Source: Candidatus Margulisiibacteriota bacterium
GTDB taxonomy: Bacteria; Margulisbacteria; WOR-1; O2-12-FULL-45-9; XYB2-FULL-48-7
Length of the DNA stretch: 64,000 nucleotides
Assembly (NCBI GenBank): GCA_025453605.1
Contig: JALOPZ010000001.1
Coordinates: 553,042-617,041 of the forward strand
Reading direction: 5' to 3'
The notes beneath the pieces were generated by a model that saw nothing but the letters and a program-made list of their open reading frames with translations, ran no database searches and had not been told where the DNA came from. The position numbers were made by a program, and so were the translations under genes. Shown piece after piece: positions 56,688-64,000 of this stretch; position 1 is the first letter of the stretch, and each line of letters starts with the position of its first letter.

Positions 56688-58057
56688 TAATACAGGTCCC
56701 TTTTGCCCGCTTCGAGGTTCTTCAGCTTGCTGAGCAATAACTTCTTATTTTTCACGCCGGCTAAATGTTTAGCGATCACCTTTTTCCCCAGCTTCTTCGC
56801 TTCTTTGTCCCCGTAATCGAGCAGGTATTCCTGAAAGGTTAACAGCGAATTAGGCAGGCAATATTGTTTGATCAGGCCCGGCTTGGCCAGGTCCATAAAA
56901 TCGTGGCCGACGCGGCCGAGGCGATAACAGGCGGTACAGAAGCTCGGGCTATAACCTAGCTGGGAGATGTCCTTGATCACTTGTAATAACGACCGGCTGT
57001 CGTGCAGGGAAAATTGCTCGGCGTTGTGTTTGCCGGCGGAGTAACCGCCCGGGTTGGTCCGCGAGCCGGCGCTGATCTGGGAGATACCGAGAGCAAAGAG
57101 CTCGTTCCGCATTTTTGCCGATTCGCGCGTCGAGAGGATGATCCCGGTGTAGGGGACGGCCAGCCGGAGGACCGCGACGACTTTTTTAAAGTCTTCATCG
57201 GTGACCTGGAAGGGCGGATTCAGGGATAAGGGGGCGCCAACGGCCGGCTCGATCCGGGGAACCGAGATAGTATGCGGACCAGCGCCAAACTCTTTTTCCA
57301 ATTCGAGCGCGTGATAGAGCAGGGCCAGGGCTTCGAACTTGAAATCGTAAAGGCCGAACAGGACGCCAATGCCGACATCGTCGATCCCGGCCTCCATCGC
57401 CCGGTGCATGCCGTAGAGCCGGTAACGGTAGTCGGCCTTCGGCCCCCTGATATGCATCGTTTTATAAGTCGGCTGATGATATGTCTCCTGAAAAAGCTGG
57501 AAGGTCCCGATCTTGCTCTTTTTCAGCCGGCGGAAGTCGGCGACCGATAAGGGGGCGATGTTAACGTTGAGCCGACGGATCTCTCCCTTGCCGGCCCGGG
57601 TAGCATAGATCTCCTTGATCGCTTTGAGCAGAAAAGTGACATTGGCGGTTTTCGGGTCTTCGCCGGCGACCAGCAGGATCCTCTTGTGCCCCTCCTTTTC
57701 CAACAGCCGGACCTCGGCCTTGATCTCGGGGATGGTCAGCCGGCGGCGGGTTAACAGGGTGTTGCCGGAGCGGAAGCCGCAGTAGAGGCAATCGTTAACA
57801 CAGAAGTTGGTCGTATATAAAGGGGCAAAAAGGACCAAGCGCTTGCCGTAGATCGCTTCCTTGACCGTTCGGGCGGCCCGGAAGAGCTGGGTCAGGACCT
57901 TTTTGTCTTTGGCGGCCAGTAAAACGGCCGCTTCGGCCGGCGTCAGCCCTTTAAGCTGAAGCGCTTTAACGATGATCCGTTCCGCTGCCTGGCGGGGGGG
58001 CTTTTCGGCCTTCTTAATGAGGTTGTTAATTTGTCGTTCGTCAATGAAAGTCTTCAT
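56684..58057 (-). CDS. hydG: HydG, tyrosine-lyase radical SAM maturase
   Basis: A 457-residue HydG. The radical SAM motif is CVNDCLYCGFRSGN (near residue 88), with 'RRLTIPEIKAEVRLLEKEGHKRILLVAGEDP' region after it. The C-terminal auxiliary cluster block CTACYRLGRVGHDFM plus a later Cys (IKQYCLPNSL) distinguishes HydG from ThiH. HydG cleaves tyrosine to yield CO and cyanide and builds an Fe-CO-CN synthon. ATG 58057 is chosen (homology start, 13 nt after an extended -10). It converges on hypA with a 4-nt overlap. No HydF or HydA gene is in the window. Confidence 0.94.
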   Translation of the reverse strand: MKTFIDERQINNLIKKAEKPPRQAAERIIVKALQLKGLTPAEAAVLLAAKDKKVLTQLFRAARTVKEAIYGKRLVLFAPLYTTNFCVNDCLYCGFRSGNTLLTRRRLTIPEIKAEVRLLEKEGHKRILLVAGEDPKTANVTFLLKAIKEIYATRAGKGEIRRLNVNIAPLSVADFRRLKKSKIGTFQLFQETYHQPTYKTMHIRGPKADYRYRLYGMHRAMEAGIDDVGIGVLFGLYDFKFEALALLYHALELEKEFGAGPHTISVPRIEPAVGAPLSLNPPFQVTDEDFKKVVAVLRLAVPYTGIILSTRESAKMRNELFALGISQISAGSRTNPGGYSAGKHNAEQFSLHDSRSLLQVIKDISQLGYSPSFCTACYRLGRVGHDFMDLAKPGLIKQYCLPNSLLTFQEYLLDYGDKEAKKLGKKVIAKHLAGVKNKKLLLSKLKNLEAGKRDLYY

Positions 58058-58070
58058 GGGGAGATGAGCT

Positions 58071-58079
58071 ATTATAGCA
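58071..58079 (-). promoter_or_regulatory. Extended -10 box for hydG
   Basis: Minus-strand TGC-TATAAT, 13 nt before the chosen ATG at 58057. Confidence 0.5.
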
Positions 58080-58174
58080 GTTTTAGCGTCGAGAGACAAG
58101 GCCAGGGCGGCCTTCATCCGGGCTGACCCTGTTAACCCCCACGGCTGAACTTCAGCATTAGTTCATCTTTATCT

Positions 58175-58255
58175 GCTCCCCCTTGGTAAGGGGGAGCCTG
58201 ATTCACGACAACTGAAGGAAAATCAATTCCCGCCTCCCCCTTTTCAAGGGGGAGG
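58175..58255. repeat. Pair of REP-like perfect hairpins
   Basis: Hairpin 1: GCTCCCCCTT, loop GGT, AAGGGGGAGC (58175-58197). Hairpin 2: CCTCCCCCTT, loop TTC, AAGGGGGAGG (58233-58255). Both have perfect 10-bp stems sharing the core CCCCCTT/AAGGGGG. They lie in the roughly 295-nt spacer between the divergent hydG and phoB-like genes, which otherwise holds GGTTAGAGGGGG-type direct words and the two promoters. Confidence 0.75.
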
Positions 58256-58334
58256 GCGATAGGTTCGTTAGGTTAGAGGGGGTTATTCATTGGTTCCCGG
58301 GTGAGGGCGGCAATAACCTTGCGGCCAAGGGGTG

Positions 58335-58343
58335 TGTTATAAT
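58335..58343 (+). promoter_or_regulatory. Extended -10 box for the phoB-like gene
   Basis: TGT-TATAAT ends 9 nt before the ATG at 58353. Confidence 0.6.
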
Positions 58344-58352
58344 TCCCTCGTC

Positions 58353-59033
58353 ATGGCCGAGATCCTCATTATTGAAGACGACCGGGATATTGTGGAAAGC
58401 CTGGAGTACAACCTGAAGAAGGAAGGCTTTAAGGTTGCCAAAGCCTATGACGGGGCAGCCGGACTGAAAGCGGCTGAAGAGAAGCGGCCCGATCTTATTC
58501 TCCTTGATCTGATGCTGCCGATCTTTGATGGTTTAGAAGTCTGCCGCCGGCTCCGGAAAAACGCCAAAACCGCTGGAATTCCGATCATCATGCTGACCGC
58601 CAAGGGGACCGAGACCGATAAGGTCGTTGGCCTGGAGGTCGGCGCCGATGATTACCTGACCAAGCCGTTCAGTCTTAAGGAAGTCATTGCCAGGATCAAG
58701 GCGATCCTCCGCCGGAGCGGAAAGAAAGAGGTGCCGCCGCCGGCTGTCCTGAAATTCAAGGAGCTGGAGATCGACAGCGACCGGCACGAGGTCCGCGTAG
58801 CCGGCAAACCGCTGGAGCTGACCGCCAAAGAGTTTTTGCTGCTGCACTACCTGGCCGAGAACAAAGGGCGGGTCTATTCCCGGGAAAAACTGCTGGATGC
58901 AGTCTGGGGGATCGACGTAGCGATCGAGACCCGAACCGTCGACGTCCACATCCGCCGGCTGCGCGAGAAACTGGGGAAAGCGGAAAAGCACCTGATCACC
59001 CTGCGCGGGGTGGGGTATAAATTCGAGGCGTGA
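58353..59033 (+). CDS. PhoB/OmpR-family response regulator
   Basis: A 226-residue regulator. The receiver domain has the acidic pair IIEDDRD (residues 6-12), the phospho-acceptor Asp in LILLDLMLP (near 53) and Lys in YLTKPF (near 104). The C-terminal winged helix has 'LTAKEFLLLHYLAENKGRVYSREKLL' region and 'RTVDVHIRRLREKLG'. ATG 58353 is chosen because the upstream in-frame codon would precede the transcript start. It pairs with the following kinase and, with pstSC 4 kb downstream, suggests phosphate control. Confidence 0.93.
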   Translation: MAEILIIEDDRDIVESLEYNLKKEGFKVAKAYDGAAGLKAAEEKRPDLILLDLMLPIFDGLEVCRRLRKNAKTAGIPIIMLTAKGTETDKVVGLEVGADDYLTKPFSLKEVIARIKAILRRSGKKEVPPPAVLKFKELEIDSDRHEVRVAGKPLELTAKEFLLLHYLAENKGRVYSREKLLDAVWGIDVAIETRTVDVHIRRLREKLGKAEKHLITLRGVGYKFEA

Positions 59034-59034
59034 G

Positions 59035-60045
59035 ATGTTCGAACAAGCGCTGAACGGAATGAAAGACGGCGTCCTGATGGTCGATTCGACCGAGACGATC
59101 ATTTTTGCCAACCGCGCTCTCAGCGCGATCTTGTCCCTTTCCCAGGCAGAGCTTATCGGCAAGCGGCCGCTCGAGGCGATCAGGCTGATCGAGCTGGCCG
59201 AGCTGATCGCCGAGGTCAGATCGACCGGAAGCGCGGCCAGCCGCGAGATGAAGGTTGTCTATCCGCAGGAAAAGACGCTCCTCGGCTCGGCAAACCTGAT
59301 CAAGACCGATAATGGCCCGGGGGTAGCGGTCATCGTTCAGGACATCTCGGAGATCAAGAAACTGGAGAACTTAAGACAGGAATTCGTCGCCAACGTCTCC
59401 CACGAGCTGAAAACACCGCTGACGGCGATCAAGAGTTACGCGGAGACCCTGATCCACGGCGCGATCGACGACCCGATCAACAATCGGCCGTTCCTGGAGA
59501 AGATCGAGAAGAACGCCAAGAGCCTGGCAGCGTTGATCGACGATACGCTGGAAATTTCCCGGCTGGAGAGCCGCCGGGGAGTGGCGCCGTTCGCGCCGGT
59601 CCACTTGTCGGACGAGATTGAACAGGCCCTGGAGACGCTGGCGCCCCGGATCAAAGAGAAAGAACTGGAAATTATTAAAGCGGGGGAACCGGAAAGCTGC
59701 ACCGTCAGCGGTGAAGCGGAACATATTTACCGGGCACTGTTGAACCTGCTCGACAACGCCGTCAAATATTCTCCCGCCGGCGGCCGGATCGAGCTGGCCT
59801 GCGCCCAAACCGACCGGGAGCTGCGACTCAGCGTTAAGGACCATGGGCCGGGGATCCCGGCCGAACATCAGCCCCGCCTTTTTGAGCGCTTCTACCGGGT
59901 CGATAAAGCGCGCTCGCGCGAGCTGGGCGGGACCGGGCTCGGCCTATCGATCGTCAAACATATCATGGAGATCCACGGCGGGCGGGTTGAACTGAAAAGC
60001 ACAGCTGGCCAGGGTGCCGAATTCACCCTGATTTTCCCTCGCTAA
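59035..60045 (+). CDS. PAS-domain sensor histidine kinase (PhoR-like, soluble)
   Basis: A 336-residue kinase: PAS domain about residues 1-110, H-box VSHELKTPLTAIKSY near 121, N-box LLNLLDNAVKYS near 235, G boxes DHGPGIP and GTGLGLSIV. No transmembrane segment is visible, unlike most PhoR proteins. Only 1 nt separates it from the regulator. Partner and output by context: PhoB-like regulator and possibly the pst genes. Confidence 0.93.
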   Translation: MFEQALNGMKDGVLMVDSTETIIFANRALSAILSLSQAELIGKRPLEAIRLIELAELIAEVRSTGSAASREMKVVYPQEKTLLGSANLIKTDNGPGVAVIVQDISEIKKLENLRQEFVANVSHELKTPLTAIKSYAETLIHGAIDDPINNRPFLEKIEKNAKSLAALIDDTLEISRLESRRGVAPFAPVHLSDEIEQALETLAPRIKEKELEIIKAGEPESCTVSGEAEHIYRALLNLLDNAVKYSPAGGRIELACAQTDRELRLSVKDHGPGIPAEHQPRLFERFYRVDKARSRELGGTGLGLSIVKHIMEIHGGRVELKSTAGQGAEFTLIFPR

Positions 60046-60047
60046 AA

Positions 60048-60056
60048 TGGTAAAAT
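60048..60056 (+). promoter_or_regulatory. Extended -10 box for cbiM
   Basis: TGG-TAAAAT ends 6 nt before the cbiM ATG, just after the kinase stop. Confidence 0.5.
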
Positions 60057-60062
60057 AGTCAT

Positions 60063-60728
60063 ATGCACATTCCCGACGGATTTTTGGACCCCCGCTTGTC
60101 GACCAGCCTATTGGGCGCGGCGGCCGTTGTGCTGGCTTACAGTACTGCCAAGGTGAGGGAAGCCGTAACGGCCGTCCAACCGGTGGCCGCTTTAGCCGCC
60201 GCGGGGAAGGGTGCCGGGAACCTCGTTTCTGGCCTGAAGCGGGTCCTGACCGGCGACGGCCGGCGGACACTCTATCTGATGGGGATGATGGCGGCGCTGA
60301 TCTTTACCGTCCAACTTTTCGATTTTGAAATTATTAACGGCACGACCGGCCATTTTTTGGGCGGGGCGTTGGCGGGGATCGTCCTGGGTCCTTTCGCCGG
60401 GACGCTGGCTATAGCGGCGGTCCTGATCGCGCAGGCGCTCTTTATGAACGACGGAGGCCTGTTGGCGCTCGGGGCCAACATTGTCAGCATGGCCGTGGTT
60501 GGTTCAATGCTGGCTTATTATCTCTATTTTGGGCTTAAACGCCTGACCCCGGAATGGCTGGCGATCATGATCGCCGTCTGGCTGTCGGTCCAATTGGCGG
60601 TCCTGACCTATTCACTGGAAACCGCGAGTTTAAATCAGAGCATGCTCCATGCTCACCTGATCATCGGCCTGGCCGAAGCGCTAGTCACCCTGGCGCTGGT
60701 AAAATTGTTCCGTTCTTTCCAGTCATGA
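60063..60728 (+). CDS. Cobalt/nickel ECF transporter substrate-binding membrane protein CbiM/NikM
   Basis: A 221-residue membrane protein starting MHIPDGFL, where His2 and the amino terminus bind the metal in CbiM and NikM. About six to seven helices follow, with 'FEIINGTTGHFLGGALAGIVLGP' region (His near 99) conserved. Partners CbiN/NikN, CbiQ and CbiO are not adjacent. Nickel for the hydrogenase or cobalt for B12 are both plausible; the nearby hydrogenase favours nickel, by inference. Confidence 0.92.
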   Translation: MHIPDGFLDPRLSTSLLGAAAVVLAYSTAKVREAVTAVQPVAALAAAGKGAGNLVSGLKRVLTGDGRRTLYLMGMMAALIFTVQLFDFEIINGTTGHFLGGALAGIVLGPFAGTLAIAAVLIAQALFMNDGGLLALGANIVSMAVVGSMLAYYLYFGLKRLTPEWLAIMIAVWLSVQLAVLTYSLETASLNQSMLHAHLIIGLAEALVTLALVKLFRSFQS

Positions 60729-61462
60729 CGCTTCTCTGGATAATCGGCAGCACGGTTTTTATCAGCCTCCTTTCGCTGGCCGGGGTGATCGCTCTGGCCC
60801 TGAAAGAAAAGGTCCTACAGCAGATCCTTTTATTGTTGGTCGGTTTTTCGGCCGGGACGCTGGCTGGCGGTGCTTTTCTCCACCTGCTTCCCGAATCGCT
60901 GGAAAAACTCCCGGGCGGGGAGACCTTTGTTTACGCGCTGGTCGGTTTTTCTCTTTTCTTCCTGCTCGAAAGGATATTATACTGGCGGCACTGCCACGAA
61001 GGGCATTGCGATATCCACGCTTTTTCCTACCTCAACCTGTTCGGTGACGGGCTCCATAATTTTATTGATGGTTTGGTCATTGCCGGGAGTTTTTTGGGCG
61101 GGATCCCGCTGGGGATCGCCACTACGATCGCGGTAGTTTCGCATGAGGTCCCGCAGGAGATCGGCGATTTTGCGGTCTTGATCTACGGCGGGTTTTCCAA
61201 GGGGCGGGCGCTGGCTTATAATTTGTTATCGGCGGCTATGGCGGTGGCCGGTGGGGTGATCGGCTATTTTCTGGCGACCAACATCGCCGGATTCTCGGCT
61301 CCCATTTTGCCGATCACGGCCGGCGGGTTCATTTATATCGCCGCTTCCGACCTGATCCCGGAGCTGCACAAGGAAAAGGACGCCAGGAAATCAAATCTCG
61401 CTTTTGGCCTGTTTATCCTCGGATTGCTTTTTATGTGGCTGATGAAGCAGCTGACGCACTAA
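60725..61462 (+). CDS. ZIP-family metal transporter
   Basis: A 245-residue polytopic protein. 'LFGDGLHNFIDGLVIAGSF' (near 118) and 'VVSHEVPQEIGDFAVL' (near 148) are the paired ZIP metal-site helices, with a His-rich loop 'HCHEGHCDIH' near 92. Imports divalent metal such as zinc or iron. ATG 60725 overlaps the cbiM stop (ATGA), so the two transporters are made together. Confidence 0.93.
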   Translation: MTLLWIIGSTVFISLLSLAGVIALALKEKVLQQILLLLVGFSAGTLAGGAFLHLLPESLEKLPGGETFVYALVGFSLFFLLERILYWRHCHEGHCDIHAFSYLNLFGDGLHNFIDGLVIAGSFLGGIPLGIATTIAVVSHEVPQEIGDFAVLIYGGFSKGRALAYNLLSAAMAVAGGVIGYFLATNIAGFSAPILPITAGGFIYIAASDLIPELHKEKDARKSNLAFGLFILGLLFMWLMKQLTH

Positions 61463-61471
61463 CCGACCGGG

Positions 61472-61753
61472 CTATTGCAGAGCGACGAATTTGCGATGGA
61501 TCCAGCCGGTAATCCCTTCGGGCGGATCGACGATCTCAACCTTATACCAGCTCCCTTTGCGGCCTAGAATGTCGAGCACATACCCCTGGTAAAGCTCGCT
61601 CACCTTGGCGTAGCCGGTCCCCGGTCCAGAGCGAAGATTGACGGTGTACCAGCGGCAGCCTGTCACCATCCCCTGGGTGGTAGCGAACGCCGGCACGGCG
61701 GCCGCCAGCAGAACGCCAATTAGCAAGGTTAATATCAATAAAATACGCTTCAT
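61472..61753 (-). CDS. Secreted bacterial SH3-domain protein
   Basis: A 93-residue exported protein: signal peptide (LLILTLLIGVLLAAAVPAFA) followed by one SH3b domain ('YTVNLRSGPGTGYAKVSELYQG', 'GWIHRKFVAL'). Such domains bind peptidoglycan. ATG 61753 is chosen because the upstream ATG overlaps the -10 box. Confidence 0.85.
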   Translation of the reverse strand: MKRILLILTLLIGVLLAAAVPAFATTQGMVTGCRWYTVNLRSGPGTGYAKVSELYQGYVLDILGRKGSWYKVEIVDPPEGITGWIHRKFVALQ

Positions 61754-61760
61754 CCCGATC

Positions 61761-61769
61761 ATTATAACA
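61761..61769 (-). promoter_or_regulatory. Extended -10 box for the SH3 protein gene
   Basis: Minus-strand TGT-TATAAT ends 7 nt before ATG 61753. Confidence 0.6.
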
Positions 61770-61819
61770 TCCGTTATGCCGAATTTTAATTACTTTGACT
61801 TTTCCCGGCGTAATGCCCT

Positions 61820-62209
61820 TTATTTGGCCAGGCCAAGAAACCAGCGGACGGCAAAATAACCGGCAAAGACCAGCAAGAGGCCCAGAGTATTGGTGATCAG
61901 TATATTGTACAGGCCGAGCCGGACTTCTCCGTCCCGGAAAAGAGTGAATGTTTCCAGGCCGAATGAGGAGAACGTCGTATAGCTCCCCAGAACGCCGATG
62001 AACAGGAAGAGCCTTAAAGCCGAAGGGAAATTGGACCGCTCGAACAGTCCCCAGAGGAGGCCGATGACCAGGCAGCCGGTCAGGTTAACCAGCATAGTGC
62101 CGTAGGGGAAGTCCCCGCTGGTAAAGCGATGGGTCAGCCCACCGACCCCGTAACGGAGGAGCGCCCCGATCATCCCACCCAATGAAATGGCTAAAAGCTT
62201 GATCATCAT
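61820..62209 (-). CDS. crcB: CrcB/Fluc fluoride channel
   Basis: A 129-residue four-helix protein. 'SLGGMIGALLRYGVGG', 'YGTMLVNLTGCLVIGLLWG' and 'IGVLGSYTTFSSFGLETFTL' are the conserved Fluc blocks, including the Asn and the TFSSF segment lining the fluoride pathway. It works as a dual-topology dimer exporting F-. ATG 62209 is chosen; TAAAAT at 62221-62226 (minus) lies 11 nt upstream. I searched the upstream 90 nt for a fluoride riboswitch and see none. Confidence 0.94.
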   Translation of the reverse strand: MMIKLLAISLGGMIGALLRYGVGGLTHRFTSGDFPYGTMLVNLTGCLVIGLLWGLFERSNFPSALRLFLFIGVLGSYTTFSSFGLETFTLFRDGEVRLGLYNILITNTLGLLLVFAGYFAVRWFLGLAK

Positions 62210-62305
62210 GACCGTCAATGATTTTACTCCAAATTAACAGTTAATTCATCACTCCTTAATATCTGACGATCATAATCGGGGCAGATAATATTTGGAGGTG
62301 TCGGA

Positions 62306-62899
62306 ATGTTGAGAAAAGCGTTGCTCTTGGCCCTGCTGGTCTGCTTGTCCGCCCCGGTTTCTTTGGCTGATGTCGAGTTCTGGTCGACGGATACGTTTCA
62401 GCTAACCGGTTACGGGATAAACGTGATCCCGGAGTTTCGGATAAAGGAGAACATGACCAACTTTTACTATTTGCAGACTTACGTCGGGCCGAGCTGGGCC
62501 CTGAACAAAAATCTGAAAATGAACGTCTACTATGGGCTTAAATACCAAAAGAGCGGCAACGACTGGGCCCAGAGCAGCTTAGGCTACCTTGACCTGATCT
62601 ATTCATTTAAGCCCTTTAGCAACCGGGCGCGGCTGGAATGCGATCTGACAAATTCGGTCGTCAAATACCGGGACCAGCTGCAATTTAAACTTAACGGCTG
62701 GTATTTGGCGGACGAGTTCTTTTACAACCTAACCGGCTCTTTTGCTGACGAAAATCGGCTATCAGCCGGCTATGCGACCAAAGTGTTTGGCGAAACGGAC
62801 TTGAACCTGGGTTATTTGATCCGGGCGCAGAGAAGATCAGTTGCTCAGGCCTGGACTAACAGTGCGGCAATAATCTTGAACGCCGGCCTAAAGATTTAA
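62306..62899 (+). CDS. Outer-membrane beta-barrel-like protein (DUF2490-like)
   Basis: A 197-residue exported protein: signal peptide (ALLLALLVCLSAPVSLA) followed by alternating aromatic/polar strands ('MNVYYGLKYQKSGNDWAQ', 'LNLGYLIRAQRRS') typical of a small outer-membrane barrel. It resembles DUF2490 proteins of unknown function. GGAGG precedes the ATG with a 7-nt spacing. It lies just upstream of pstS, so a role in phosphate passage across the outer membrane is conceivable but unproven. Confidence 0.75.
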   Translation: MLRKALLLALLVCLSAPVSLADVEFWSTDTFQLTGYGINVIPEFRIKENMTNFYYLQTYVGPSWALNKNLKMNVYYGLKYQKSGNDWAQSSLGYLDLIYSFKPFSNRARLECDLTNSVVKYRDQLQFKLNGWYLADEFFYNLTGSFADENRLSAGYATKVFGETDLNLGYLIRAQRRSVAQAWTNSAAIILNAGLKI

Positions 62900-62943
62900 C
62901 CGGGATTTAACATTGCCGTCATCAATAATTAATGGCAAAAATG

Positions 62944-62949
62944 GATAAT
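62944..62949 (+). promoter_or_regulatory. -10-like box before pstS
   Basis: GATAAT ends 6 nt before the pstS GTG start, again implying a leaderless transcript. Upstream TTAACA words (62908-62913) could be part of a Pho-type operator, which I cannot confirm. Confidence 0.4.
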
Positions 62950-62955
62950 TAACTT

Positions 62956-63822
62956 GTGAAAACCTCGCGCCAACTATTAAATAGTCTGGTCATTTTATCT
63001 TGTCTCTTGGTTATTTTGGCCTCAGGCTGCAGCCGTTCCCAGAAAGCGCTACAGATCAAAGGGTCGGACACGATGGTTAACCTGGCGCAGGCCTGGGCGG
63101 AACAGTACATGAACCTCCATCCGGAAACAGCGATCGCCGTGACCGGGGGCGGGTCGGGGACCGGGATCGCCGCGATCATTTCCAATGCTACCGATATTGC
63201 CCAGTGCTCGCGGAACATCAAGGAGAAAGAGGTCAAGCAGGCGGAAAAGAATTGCGTCCACCCGGTCGAGTGGCACGTGGCTAACGACGGGGTAGCCATT
63301 GCCGTTCACCCGGCCAATCCGGTCAGCAAACTGACGATCAAGCAGCTCTCGGATATCTTTACCGGCAAGGTCAAGAACTGGCAGCAGCTCGGCGGGGAGA
63401 ATAAGCGGATCGTCGCGCTCTCCCGCGAACGGAACTCCGGCACTCACGTTTTCTTTCTGGAAGAGGTCGTCAAACTGGGCCAGAAGAAGAACCCGAACGA
63501 ATTTGACGCCTCGGTCCTGATGATGCCGTCGTCGCAGGCGATCATCGAAGAGATCGCCGCTAACCGGACGGCGATCGGCTATATCGGCCTCGGTTACATG
63601 ACAAAACGCGAGAAAGCGGTGGCGGTGGCGAGGCGCGATGGGGAGCAATATGTTCTGCCTACGATCAAGAGCGTAATTAACAGGCAATACCCGATCTCCC
63701 GGTCGCTCCTTTTCTACACCAACGGCACTCCGTCCGGCGAAGTGAAGTCCTTTATCGATTTTGTCTTCAGCAAAGCAGGACAGGAGATAGTCCGGAAAAT
63801 GGACTTTGTGCCGATCAGATGA
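62956..63822 (+). CDS. pstS: Phosphate ABC transporter substrate-binding lipoprotein PstS
   Basis: A 288-residue lipoprotein. The signal ends at LVILASGC (Cys near 25). 'IKGSDTMVNLAQAWAEQY' and 'VTGGGSGTGIAAIISNATDIAQCSR' are phosphate-binding blocks, with 'LSRERNSGTHVFFLEEV' near 155 completing the site. Start is GTG. Overlaps pstC by 4 nt. Confidence 0.94.
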   Translation: MKTSRQLLNSLVILSCLLVILASGCSRSQKALQIKGSDTMVNLAQAWAEQYMNLHPETAIAVTGGGSGTGIAAIISNATDIAQCSRNIKEKEVKQAEKNCVHPVEWHVANDGVAIAVHPANPVSKLTIKQLSDIFTGKVKNWQQLGGENKRIVALSRERNSGTHVFFLEEVVKLGQKKNPNEFDASVLMMPSSQAIIEEIAANRTAIGYIGLGYMTKREKAVAVARRDGEQYVLPTIKSVINRQYPISRSLLFYTNGTPSGEVKSFIDFVFSKAGQEIVRKMDFVPIR

Positions 63823-64000
63823 GACGCCCATTCGACTACATCATTGAAAAACTGGTTTTCTTCTCGGGGGTCGCTTCGATCCTTTTTGTGATCTTGATCT
63901 TCGTCTTTTTACTCAAAGAAGGCTTATCGCTTTTTGGTGAAGTAAGCATCCAGTCATTCCTCTTTAACGTCAACTGGTTCCCGATCTCCGACCCGCCGCA
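63819..64000 (+). CDS. pstC: Phosphate ABC transporter permease PstC (truncated by window end)
   Basis: The first 60 residues are in the window: 'MRRPFDYIIEKLVFFSGVAS' followed by one membrane helix (ILFVILIFVFLL) and 'FGEVSIQSFLFNVNWFPISD', typical of the PstC N-terminus. The ATG overlaps the pstS stop (ATGA). Confidence 0.9.
   Translation, partial: MRRPFDYIIEKLVFFSGVASILFVILIFVFLLKEGLSLFGEVSIQSFLFNVNWFPISDPP

Noticed and set aside
56684..58057. ThiH (thiamine) instead of HydG
   Set aside because: The C-terminal CTACYRLGRVGHDFM plus later Cys is the HydG auxiliary-cluster block, and no thiamine genes are nearby.
58175..58255. CRISPR repeats
   Set aside because: Only two units, palindromic throughout, with different flanks and no regular spacers.
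62210..62305. Fluoride riboswitch upstream of crcB
   Set aside because: The short divergent spacer lacks the conserved pseudoknot core I would expect; a start-proximal TAAAAT box explains it better.

Overview
The window reads as one chromosomal segment of an uncultured, strictly anaerobic, Gram-negative-type bacterium. It is moderately GC-rich and densely packed, with many 1-35 nt gene overlaps. No insertion sequence, phage, CRISPR array or rRNA is visible. Evidence for anaerobiosis is a large [NiFe]-hydrogenase operon, the redox repressor Rex, oxygen-sensitive radical-SAM maturases and an anaerobic-RNR-activase-like protein. A secretin, a soluble lytic transglycosylase and an outer-membrane-barrel-like protein suggest two membranes. 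The gene mix (group 4 hydrogenase with antiporter-like subunits, archaeal-type LeuCD and sugar-phosphate isomerase in a bacterial background) recalls the Margulisbacteria/Saganbacteria (WOR-1) lineages related to Cyanobacteria. That placement is my inference and needs marker-gene phylogeny.

Layout. 1-2.8 kb: two unrecognised genes, a tRNA-Glu, a repeat-bearing spacer and a pentapeptide-repeat protein. 2.8-7.1 kb: ychF, then rpsF-ssb-ssb-rpsR-rplI-uvrC (the UvrC lacks its C-terminal helix-hairpin-helix domain). 7.1-12.9 kb: envC-like, ctpA, PGI/PMI, sugar nucleotidyltransferase, hisD. 12.8-23.1 kb: mostly minus-strand housekeeping genes (PHP phosphatase, miaA, Zn-peptidase, radical SAM, MgtC, leuDC, TPR), plus rlmD-like and a degenerate ADP-ribosylglycohydrolase. 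23.1-27.6 kb: rnc, pyrC, a lipoprotein and a PilP/GspC-secretin pair. 27.6-35.3 kb: UPF0280, hisB, ruvB, slt, galT, tlyA, nadK and small genes. 35.3-41.4 kb: a pseudokinase, a separate PASTA protein, rpe, an 872-residue orphan and ribD.

The most notable region is 41.4-58.1 kb. A HypC-HydE fusion, CstA and Rex precede a 13-gene operon under a perfect Rex operator. It encodes a sulfhydrogenase-type NAD(P)H module (FeS beta plus FAD/NAD gamma), a NuoG-like electron-wire subunit without a recognisable Mo ligand, a polyferredoxin, a TPR protein, and a membrane [NiFe] hydrogenase (NuoH, B, C, D, two antiporter-like subunits, NuoI) ending in HypA. A HydG gene converges on hypA. The likely job is reversible coupling of NAD(P)H and/or ferredoxin oxidation to H2 formation and ion pumping. 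A HypC domain fused to an [FeFe]-type maturase (HydE) inside a [NiFe] locus is the strongest candidate for undescribed biology: the HydG/HydE Fe-CO-CN chemistry may feed the HypC scaffold.

58.1-64 kb holds a PhoB/PhoR-like pair, CbiM (Co/Ni) and ZIP metal transporters, an SH3 protein, CrcB, a barrel-like protein and the start of pstSC.

Two window-wide patterns stand out. First, most transcription-unit heads carry an extended -10 box (usually TGnTATAAT) only 5-13 nt before the start codon and no Shine-Dalgarno sequence, implying leaderless mRNAs; r-protein and internal genes use Shine-Dalgarno sites instead. Second, short low-complexity word-repeat elements (GGGACGA, GTTCTACGCTC, AAAAGT/AATTCAAAA, TTGGATGTT and similar) occur between genes and, in frame, inside conserved genes.
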